NCBI GenBank assembly: GCA_963825305.1
Contig: CAWGTA010000007.1
Location: 310,001-374,000, forward strand
Length of the DNA stretch: 64,000 nt
Origin: PSRJ01 sp963825305
Lineage (GTDB): Bacteria > Acidobacteriota > Terriglobia > Bryobacterales > Bryobacteraceae
Direction of reading: 5' to 3'
Shown in pieces: positions 54,621 through 62,836 of this stretch. The position numbers were made by a program, and so were the translations under genes. The notes under the pieces were generated by a model that was given only the letters and a program-made list of their open reading frames with translations, did no database searches and was not told where the DNA came from. Each line of letters starts with the position of its first letter. The first letter of the stretch is position 1.

Positions 54621-55069
54621 TGGATACGAAAAGACGCGGGAATGCCGTTCGGTTGCCCTGCGCTTGCGCGAATCTTCGGAGAGCCGACCGGGTGGTCACC
54701 CAGTTTTACGACGCCGCGCTCCGCCCGAGCGGCCTGCGGGCCACGCAATTCACGCTGTTGCAGGCTCTGACACACGCGCCCGGGATCTCGCAGAAACAAC
54801 TGTCCGGGTTGCTGGAGATCGACAGCACCACCCTCACCAGAACGCTGGCTCCTCTGCGCCGGAAAGGATGGCTGCACGCTAAGGCTGGAACCGATCGGCG
54901 GGAACTGCGCCTATCCCTGACGGCAGCGGGAAAACGGGAATACCAGCGCGTCCTCCCCTATTGGGAAAAAGCGCAGGATCGCCTGCAGCAGGCGTTAGGC
55001 CGCGAGAACTGGAATCGTTTATTGGACGCCGTGGTGCTTACGGCGGGAGTAGCGCTCAATCCCGCTTGA
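54620..55069 (+). CDS. MarR-family transcriptional regulator
   Basis: 149 residues. The winged-helix region includes G-L-R-A-T-Q-F-T-L-L-Q-A-L, I-S-Q-K-Q-L-S-G-L-L-E-I-D-S-T-T-L-T-R-T-L and the wing G-T-D-R-R-E-L-R-L-S-L-T-A-A-G, the classic MarR signature. Cys 14 and 16 (P-C-A-C) near the N-terminus could be redox-sensitive. It probably represses itself and the divergent membrane protein through the two palindromes. Confidence 0.91.
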   Translation: MDTKRRGNAVRLPCACANLRRADRVVTQFYDAALRPSGLRATQFTLLQALTHAPGISQKQLSGLLEIDSTTLTRTLAPLRRKGWLHAKAGTDRRELRLSLTAAGKREYQRVLPYWEKAQDRLQQALGRENWNRLLDAVVLTAGVALNPA

Positions 55070-55074
55070 GGCGT

Positions 55075-56328
55075 CTATACCGCGCGGCGCGCCGGGCGCT
55101 TGCCCCACTTGCTTCGAGGGCCGAACGACCTCACTTGCGGCTGACGGGCACCGGCAGTGGGAATGACGATTACCGGAGCCGCATGTTTGTCCTCGCGCGG
55201 AACATCGGACGGCACCTGGCGCCGTTCCAGCCGGGTATCCACGGCCCGCTCAATCCTGGCAATGTCGGCACGCTCGGAACGCGTCGCAAAGGTCGAAGCT
55301 TTTCCCCCGGCCCCGGCCCGCCCCGTGCGCCCAACCCGGTGAATGAAATCCTCCGGGACTTGCGGCAGATCGTAGTTCACCACGTGCGAGATCCCTTCCA
55401 CGTGAATCCCGCGGGCGGCGATGTCGGTGGCCACCAGGACCCGGTAGTATCCCGTCTGAAACCCGCTCAACGCCTGGCTGCGCTGGTTCTGGCTGCGATT
55501 GCCGTGGATCACCGCGTTCTTTACGCCTTCGCGCGCGAGCTTCTTCGACAGCTTATCGGTGCCGTGTTTGGTGCGCGCAAACACCAGGAAGGAGCCATCC
55601 TCTTCGCGCAGCATCTTGGCAAGGAGACCCAGCTTTCGATCCTGCTCCACTTCATAAAGATGCAGTTCCACTTTCGCAATGGGCTTGCTAATGGAACCGA
55701 CCTCAATGCGCACGGCATTGCGAACGTGTGTTTCCACCAGGTGCTTCACGGAAGTTTCAATGGTCGCCGAGAAGAATAGCGTCTGGCGATCGGTGGGCAT
55801 GGCGGCCATCAGCCGCTTGATGGTGGGCAGGAAGCCCATGTCCAGCATGCGGTCCGCCTCGTCCAGAATCAGCATGCGGACGCCGCTCAGATCCACGAGC
55901 TGACGACTGAAGAAATCGTGCAGCCTGCCCGGAGTGGCGATCAGCACTTGGGCGCCCTTGCGAATCGAAGTCAACTGCGGCCGCTCGTTGAGGCCGCCGA
56001 TGGCGATCGCCGAGTGAACGCCGGTGCCCACCGCCATCTTGGCGAAGGTCTCCTGGGTTTGGATGGCGAGTTCGCGCGTAGGACTCAGGATGACGGCGCG
56101 GATGCTGGAAGTCGACGGTTGTTTGCCGATCGCTCCGATGGTTTGGATGATGGGCAGGACGAACGCCAGCGTTTTCCCGGTGCCCGTTTGGGCCGTGGCG
56201 ACCACGTCCTTTCCCGCCAGCGCAGGTTCGATGGCAAGAGCCTGGACAGGAGTAGGCACGGTATAGCCGTGCTTCAAAAGATTGCTCTTGAGGGGAGCAG
56301 AGAGTGAGAGTTCAGAAAAGTTGTTCAT
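55075..56328 (-). CDS. DEAD-box RNA helicase (RhlE-like)
   Basis: 417 residues. Q motif region (P-T-P-V-Q), Walker A A-Q-T-G-T-G-K-T, motif Ia P-T-R-E-L, T-P-G-R, D-E-A-D, S-A-T, then C-terminal H-G-N-R-S-Q, D-I-A-A-R-G-I and H-R-V-G-R-T-G-R are all present. A short basic tail (K-W-G-K-R-P-A-R-R) follows. It unwinds RNA duplexes in ribosome assembly or RNA decay. Convergent with the MarR gene. Confidence 0.94.
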   Translation of the reverse strand: MNNFSELSLSAPLKSNLLKHGYTVPTPVQALAIEPALAGKDVVATAQTGTGKTLAFVLPIIQTIGAIGKQPSTSSIRAVILSPTRELAIQTQETFAKMAVGTGVHSAIAIGGLNERPQLTSIRKGAQVLIATPGRLHDFFSRQLVDLSGVRMLILDEADRMLDMGFLPTIKRLMAAMPTDRQTLFFSATIETSVKHLVETHVRNAVRIEVGSISKPIAKVELHLYEVEQDRKLGLLAKMLREEDGSFLVFARTKHGTDKLSKKLAREGVKNAVIHGNRSQNQRSQALSGFQTGYYRVLVATDIAARGIHVEGISHVVNYDLPQVPEDFIHRVGRTGRAGAGGKASTFATRSERADIARIERAVDTRLERRQVPSDVPREDKHAAPVIVIPTAGARQPQVRSFGPRSKWGKRPARRAV

Positions 56329-56444
56329 TCAAAAGTTTGAGGAGGAGAATCGACGAGCCGACTACCTATCGCCCAGTTCGGCGGGGAAGAGGGGGTTGCG
56401 GATAAACTTCCAGTAGCCCTGAGTATAGCGCAGTTTACCGCGGT

Positions 56445-58412
56445 TCAGTTGGCCGCCCGTGTCACCGGACTTTGCACGCTTTTCGCGAGGGCCATGGCTG
56501 CCCAGGCGGTTCCCCACTCGCTGATGAATTGGTCATGCTCGTAGGGGAATCCGCTTTCGAAGTACGCCTGGATGCGCGGAGAGCGGCTGGCGACGAACCA
56601 GGAGCCGTCGGCGCGCTGCGTGTTCAAAAGGAAGCGCACGCCCTTCTGGTAGGCCTTGTTATCCGGTGCCACCACCCCACTGGCGGCCAGGGCATAGAGG
56701 GATTCGCCGGTTCCATAAGCGTCTGAGGCCAGACCCTCGCGCTGCTGCCAGCCGCCATCGGGCTGCTGCTGTGCCAGGATGGCCTTGGCGTAATGGCCCA
56801 GCCGCCGCGTCTCGGTTCCCGCCCAGTAGAGGCCGAGTAACTGCAGATTGCGATCCTCGGCGCTGGCCGGTTTTGCCGATTCGAGCCACTGGCGGGCCTT
56901 GGCGATGCGCATTTCCATTTCGGCCGCACGGCCCGGAGGTCCATAAGCCTTCAGCGCACGAATGCAGAAGGCGGTCCGGAAAATATCGCCCTCTTCACCG
57001 GGGGGCCGGGCTGCGGCGCCCACATGGAACGATCCGTTGGCGCCCTGGGTAGCGGCGATGTTGGCGACCATGGCATCGGTCATCCAATCGGGTGCATAGC
57101 CGGACTGGGCGAATCCGGCGAGCGGGTAGGCGAGCTGTTCCTCGGCTCCAGCCGGATCCATGCGCTCCAGCAGGGGTTCGGGCGGGTAGATAGCTTCGAC
57201 CATTTTCATTCGTTGCTGCGCGGCCTTTTCATCGACACGCACTCCTTTGGCACGGGCTTCGGCCGCCGCCATGTCCGTCATACTCTGGGCGTGGCAGGAA
57301 ACGCAGCCGCTGGTGGCGAAGAAGTCCCAGCTCGACTTTTCGATCAGGGCGAGAGAGCGCTCCAGCGCCGGCTTGATCTTAGGGGTGGGCGCGGAACTGG
57401 CCGGAAGCAGCCCGGCGGGCTGGGCACTCGCCTGGAGGCGAAGCTGCTGCAGCGCGGAAGGCAGCGCGATGCGGCGGGCCCAGTCGATCGCCGTTTCATT
57501 CAAGTTGCTGCGGATCTGCGGGTCGGCGCCATGATCCAGCAATAGATGCAGGACGGACGCGTCCTGGTGGTCGGTGGCGATGGCCAGCATCAGGGGAGTC
57601 ATGCCGCGAACATCGCGCGCGTTCACGTCGGCGCCGGCATCGAGCAGAGTCTTGATCAATTCGGGCGGGCCGAACGGAGCGGCCATCAGCAACGCCGTCA
57701 AATTGCCGAATTCGGACGGGCCATTGCGGGAAGGCAGCCCCATGACGGGCCGGCTGACGCCATTCACGTTGGCGCCCTTGGACAGCAGCATTTTCACAGC
57801 GGCCAGGTTGCCATTCCATCCGGCGGCCATCATGAGAGGAGTGATGCCGGGCAGATCGGCGGCATTCACGTCCACGCCGGCGTCGATCATCATCCGTATG
57901 GTTTCCGTATCATTTCCCAACGTGGCGGCCCGCAGGGTGGTAGTCTTCAGAAAATCCCTGGCCTGCACGTCGGCTCCGTGAGCCAGGAGGTAGCGGACGA
58001 TCTCCGCCGAAGAGTCGCTCATGGCGGCGATCAGCAGGGCCGTGCGGCCGCGGCGGGTGGCGTTGTTAACGCGCGCGCCGTGTTCCACCAGGAGCTTCAC
58101 TTTGGCCAGGTCGGTTGCGGACCAGATAAGAGCGGTGGCGCCGAACTCATTTTGTGCGTTGACATCCGCGCCCGAGGCGATCAGAAAGTTCATGGCGTCG
58201 GGCGAACCCACGACGGCCGCGTACAGGAGCGGGGTTTCACCGCGTCGATCGCGGATGTTAACGTCGGCGCCCTCACGCACCAGAGATTGCAGGCCCGCGA
58301 GGTCGTTGCCGCGGATCGCGTGATAAAAGCGGGTACTAGCGGAGTCGTCAGCGAACGACAAGTTATTGAGAGCCAGCAGGAGAGGAAGGACGCCGAGGCA
58401 TGACTGTTTCAT
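56445..58412 (-). CDS. Secreted ankyrin-repeat / cytochrome-c-motif / toroid fusion protein
   Basis: 655 residues from ATG 58412. Signal peptide, then about eight ankyrin repeats (G-A-D-V-N-I-R-D-R-R-G-E-T-P-L-L style) to about residue 320. A Pro/Ser-rich linker is followed by F-A-T-S-G-C-V-S-C-H-A-Q-S with a C-x-x-C-H heme-c site near 370. The last 250 residues contain Q-Q-Q-P-D-G-G-W-Q and T-Q-R-A-D-G-S-W-F motifs of alpha/alpha-toroid (terpenoid-cyclase-like) repeats. The signal and the heme site both point to the periplasm, where heme c is attached. Function unknown; possibly a sensor or a scaffold for redox partners. Confidence 0.82.
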   Translation of the reverse strand: MKQSCLGVLPLLLALNNLSFADDSASTRFYHAIRGNDLAGLQSLVREGADVNIRDRRGETPLLYAAVVGSPDAMNFLIASGADVNAQNEFGATALIWSATDLAKVKLLVEHGARVNNATRRGRTALLIAAMSDSSAEIVRYLLAHGADVQARDFLKTTTLRAATLGNDTETIRMMIDAGVDVNAADLPGITPLMMAAGWNGNLAAVKMLLSKGANVNGVSRPVMGLPSRNGPSEFGNLTALLMAAPFGPPELIKTLLDAGADVNARDVRGMTPLMLAIATDHQDASVLHLLLDHGADPQIRSNLNETAIDWARRIALPSALQQLRLQASAQPAGLLPASSAPTPKIKPALERSLALIEKSSWDFFATSGCVSCHAQSMTDMAAAEARAKGVRVDEKAAQQRMKMVEAIYPPEPLLERMDPAGAEEQLAYPLAGFAQSGYAPDWMTDAMVANIAATQGANGSFHVGAAARPPGEEGDIFRTAFCIRALKAYGPPGRAAEMEMRIAKARQWLESAKPASAEDRNLQLLGLYWAGTETRRLGHYAKAILAQQQPDGGWQQREGLASDAYGTGESLYALAASGVVAPDNKAYQKGVRFLLNTQRADGSWFVASRSPRIQAYFESGFPYEHDQFISEWGTAWAAMALAKSVQSPVTRAAN

Positions 58413-58523
58413 GGTGGACCCTTTGGACGAATATACCGCACCTTCGTAGGGCATGCTTTAGCTTGCCGCTTGACACCCATCCACTGCCAGCGATAGCATT
58501 GCCGACGGATCGCTGGATCCTCC

Positions 58524-59357
58524 ATGAAACTTCGCACTCTCATCGCCCTATCCATGCTGGCGGCATCCCTCGCGATGGCCGCGCCGCATCCTCCGAAATC
58601 CGCCCGCCTGTATGTTTTCGACTGCGGTAGCTTGAACATTCCGGACACCTCGGTCTACCGGTTAAAGAAGGAAGACCTCACCACAAACGTGATGTCGATC
58701 GCGTGCTTCCTGGTGGTGCATCCCAAGGGAACCATGATCTGGGACACCGGCGCGATTCCCGATAGCAGCTTCAAACCCGGCGCCCCGGGCACGCTACGCT
58801 ACGGCACCTCCACCCGGACCCTGACCTCCCAACTGGCCGAGGTCGGTTACGCGCCCACCGATATCACTTATCTGGCGCTTTCGCACTTTCACTGGGATCA
58901 CGTGGGGAACGCCAACGTTTTCGCGAGTGCCACCTGGCTGGTGCGAAAGTCCGAGCAGGATATCATGTTCAGCGATCCGCCTTCCCCACGCACCGAGCCC
59001 GCCAACTTCAGCGCACTCAAGAACAGCAAGACCGTACTCATCACCAAGGATGACTACGACGTTTTCGGCGACGGGACCGTAGTCATCAAAGCCGCCCCTG
59101 GGCATTCGCCGGGTCATCAAGTGCTCTACCTGAAATTGGCGAAGGCCGGACCCGTGGTGCTTAGCGGCGATCTCTATCACTACCCGGAGGAGCGGAAACT
59201 GAAGCTGATCCCGACCACTGAATTCAACCCTGAGCAGACTGTCGCATCCCGAGCCGCCATTGAGGCATTCTTGAAACAAACCGGGGCGCAGCTCTGGATT
59301 CAGCACGATTTCGTGGCCAACGCCAAACTCAAAAAGGCCCCCGCATTCTACGAATAA
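58524..59357 (+). CDS. Secreted metallo-beta-lactamase-fold hydrolase (lactonase-like)
   Basis: 277 residues with a signal peptide (L-S-M-L-A-A-S-L-A-M-A-A). Zinc motif S-H-F-H-W-D-H-V-G-N, then A-P-G-H-S-P-G-H-Q, L-S-G-D-L-Y-H, and H-D-F-V at the end give the full ligand set. The overall order matches N-acyl-homoserine-lactonase relatives (AiiA-type), but the substrate is not proven. Starts 111 bases from the ankyrin gene, divergently. Confidence 0.88.
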   Translation: MKLRTLIALSMLAASLAMAAPHPPKSARLYVFDCGSLNIPDTSVYRLKKEDLTTNVMSIACFLVVHPKGTMIWDTGAIPDSSFKPGAPGTLRYGTSTRTLTSQLAEVGYAPTDITYLALSHFHWDHVGNANVFASATWLVRKSEQDIMFSDPPSPRTEPANFSALKNSKTVLITKDDYDVFGDGTVVIKAAPGHSPGHQVLYLKLAKAGPVVLSGDLYHYPEERKLKLIPTTEFNPEQTVASRAAIEAFLKQTGAQLWIQHDFVANAKLKKAPAFYE

Positions 59358-59382
59358 GACCGCGCCCTGTCAGCGCCGGGGT

Positions 59383-59423
59383 TAGCTGATCGCTGAAAGC
59401 TGATCGCTGACAGCTTTCTGACT
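59383..59423. repeat. CTGA heptad repeat cluster
   Basis: GCTGATCGCTGAAAGCTGATCGCTGACAGC is a short run of the same seven-base-period words as at 24171, 41881 and 44030. Confidence 0.65.
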
Positions 59424-59500
59424 AGCCACTCCGGGCTATACGCCCCACTTCATGAGCGTTGGTATACTGCTTTCCGTACTCTGTCTGAGGAACACCCTGC

Positions 59501-62500
59501 ATGTGGATCGTTCGTCTCGCTCTCCGCCGCCCCTACACCTTCGTCGTCATGGCGATTCTCATCGCTGTTCTGGGCGTCACGGCGATCGTCACCATGCCGG
59601 TCGACATCTTTCCCTACATCGACATTCCCATCGTCAGCGTGGTGTGGCAATATACCGGGTTGTCGCCGGACGAGATGGAGAAGCGCGTCGTCACGAATTT
59701 CGAGCGTGGCCTCACCTCCAACGTGAACGACATAGAGCACATCGAGTCGCAGTCTTACAACGGCATCGCGGTGGTTCGGGTTTACTTCCATCCCAACGTT
59801 CACGTGGACATGGCCGTGGCGCAGGTGACCTCGCAAGCGCAAAGCGCCGTTCGCCAAATGCCGCCCGGAATGTTCCCCGCCAATGTCTTCCGCTACGACG
59901 CGGCGAGTGTGCCCATCCTGCAGCTCGGCCTATCCAGCAAAACGCTGCGCGAACAGGATCTGTTCGACCTCGGCAATAACTTCATTCGAACCCCGCTCGG
60001 AACCGTGCAAGGCGCCAACGTTTCTTATCCGTTCGGCGGTAAGAGCCGGTCGGTGATGGTGGATTTGAACCTGGATGAGCTCTATGCCAAGCAGCTCGCG
60101 CCAATCGACGTTTCGAACGCGCTGAACCTTCAGAACCTGATTCTGCCCGCCGGGACCGCCAAGCTCGCCGAGAAGGAGTATCAGATCCGAGTCAACAGCA
60201 GCCCTGAGGTTCTGGATGAATTGAATAACCTCCCGATCAAGGCGGTAAATGGCGCAACCGTATTCATCAGGGACGTGGCGCAGGTCCGCGATGGCTTTTC
60301 CGTCCAGACCAACATCGTGCGGACCAACGGATCGCGCGGCGTCATGATGACCGTGACCCGCACCGGGCAGGCCTCCACGCTGGCTATCGTCGACTCTGTC
60401 AAGAAAGAGCTTCGCCGGATTCTTGACACGGTTCCGCCGGAACTGAAAGTGACTGCCCTGGCCGACCAGTCGTTATTCGTGCTTGCCTCGATTCGCGGTG
60501 TCGAGCGCGAAGCTTTGATTGCCGCCGGCCTCACGGCCTTGATGATCCTCATGTTCCTGGGGAGCTGGCGCAGTACCTTGATCGTTTGCATTTCGATTCC
60601 GCTTTCCATCCTTGCCTCGCTGTGCGTGATGAGTCTTTTGGGGCAGACCATCAACGTGATGACGCTCGGAGGACTGGCGCTCGCGGTCGGCATCCTGGTG
60701 GACGACGCCACTGTGGCGATCGAGAATATTCACCGCAACATCGGTATGGGGAAATCGCTGGTGCGGGGAGTCATTGACGGGACCGCACAGATCGCCGTAC
60801 CGACCTTCGTTTCCACGCTGGCGATTTGCATCGTGTTTGTCCCCGTATTGCTGTTGACCGGGACTGCGCGCTACCTGTTCACGCCTCTTGCCATGGCCGT
60901 CGTTTTTGCCATGCTGGCTTCCTACCTTCTGTCGCGCACGCTGGTCCCCACCATGGTGGCTTATCTTCTTGAATCCGAAATGGACTTGTACCAGGGAGAG
61001 ACACATGGCGGTAAAGGCGTGTTCTGGCGCCTGCACGGCGTGTTCAACATGTTGTTTGAGAAGCTGCGTTTCCGCTATGTCGGCCTCCTCGATTGGTCCC
61101 TGCGGCACCGCGGGCCGGTGCTGGGCGCCTTCATGGCTCTCTCGGTCGCGTCGTTGGGCCTCGTCTTTCTGGTGGGCGAGGACTTCTTCCCGAATGTGGA
61201 TTCCGGACAGATGCGGCTGCATGCCCGCGGCCCGGCCGGCACGCGCATCGAAGAGACTGAGCTGCGCTTCTCGGCCATCGACCGCGCCATCCGCGAAGTC
61301 ATTCCTCCCGGCGAAATGGACATGGTCCTCGACAACATCGGCGTCCCCAACAGTTGGACCAGCCTGGCCCAGGGTGACGTCCCCACCATCTCCAGCGCCG
61401 ACGGCGAAATTCTAATCTCACTCAAGAAAGAGAAGCACGGTTCCACGCGCGATTACGAAGTCATGCTGCGGAAGCGTTTGCGCGAGAAATTCCCGGACAT
61501 GACTTTCTTCTTCCAGCCGGCCAACATCACTACTCAGATTCTGAACTTCGGGCTGCCGGCGCCCATTGATGTGCAGGTAGTCGGGCGCGACGCCGAAGCC
61601 AACTACAACATTGCCCAGAAGCTCGCCGCGAAAATCGCCTGTATCCCCGGGGCCGCCGACGTGCATGTGCACCAGGTGATCGACCAGCCGGAAATCCGCT
61701 TGAATGTCGACCGAGTCAAGGCCATGCAGCTTAGGCATGACCCAGCGAGATGTCACCAGCAGCCTGCTGATCTCTCTCAGCGGGAACGGTTCCATAGCGC
61801 CAAATTTCTGGGTGAACTGGGCCAACGGCGTCAATTACAACGTGGGCGTGCAGACGCCGCAATACCGCGTGGATACTCTGGACGCCCTGCTTCGCACGCC
61901 GGTATCGGTGGCCACTACGGCAGTCAACAGCACCACGCCCGGTTCGCCGGCGGGAACGGCCGGAGGGGGAAATGCTTCGGTCGGTGTCTCGCCTAGCGGC
62001 GCTTCCCAGGCGTACGGAAATCCGGGCACGATCGGGGGCAGCACGCAATTGCTTTCCAACCTGGTGACCATGCGGCGCGACTATGCCCCCGTGATCATCA
62101 ACCATTACAATGTGTGGCCGGTGTATGACGTGTACGCCAATGTGGACCGCCGGGATCTGGGCGGCGTTGGCGGCGAGGTCGAGAAAATCCTGCGCGAGGA
62201 GCAGTCGCACTTGCCCCGCGGCGCCACCTTGGCACTGCGTGGACAGATTGAGACAATGGAATCGTCCTTTTTCCGGCTGGGCCTGGGCATGGCGTTCGCC
62301 GTGGCTCTGGTGTACCTCCTGATGACGGTGAACTTCCAATCGTGGCTCGATCCGTTCATCATCCTGACCGCGCTACCGGGCGCGATCGCGGGGATTTTAT
62401 GGATGCTGTTCGTCACCGGGACCACCTTGAGCGTCCCCTCTTTGATGGGCGCGATCATGTGCATCGGCGTCGCGACGGCGAATAGCATTCTTATGGTGAC

Positions 62501-62834
62501 CTTCGCCAACGACGAGCGAATGGTGGTGGATTCGGCACGCGAGGCTATGCTCTCGGCGGGATACGCCCGCATCCGGCCGGTGCTGATGACGGCTACCGCC
62601 ATGGTGCTCGGCATGCTTCCCATGTCTCTGGGACTGGGCGAAGGCGGCGAGCAGAATGCGCCGCTCGGCCGCGCGGTGATCGGCGGCTTGATGTTCGCCA
62701 CGGTGACCACCCTGTTCGTCGTGCCGATCATTTATAGTTATCTGCGAAAGAGACCTCCCATCGATCACGAGCGCCGCCTTGCCGAAAAGGAGCAACTGGA
62801 ACCGCGCTGGAATGGCGGAATCGACGCCTTCTGA
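59501..62834 (+). CDS. RND-superfamily efflux pump, frameshifted at a CTTAGGC site
   Basis: ATG 59501 after GAGGAA. The first part (to about residue 745) carries the N-terminal half with the Asp pair in I-L-V-D-D-A-T-V-A-I-E-N. The frame shifts +1 at 61730-61736 (in-frame CTT-AGG-C); dropping the A gives M-Q-L-G-M-T-Q-R-D-V and the rest to a stop at 62834. In the C-terminal half the usual essential Lys region reads G-V-A-T-A-N-S-I-L, so Ala stands where AcrB has Lys. A Gly/Ser/Thr-rich insertion (T-T-P-G-S-P-A-G-T-A-G-G-G) lies in the second periplasmic loop. The fusion protein follows after 2 nt. Repaired length is about 1,110 residues. Confidence 0.87.
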
Positions 62835-62836
62835 TC

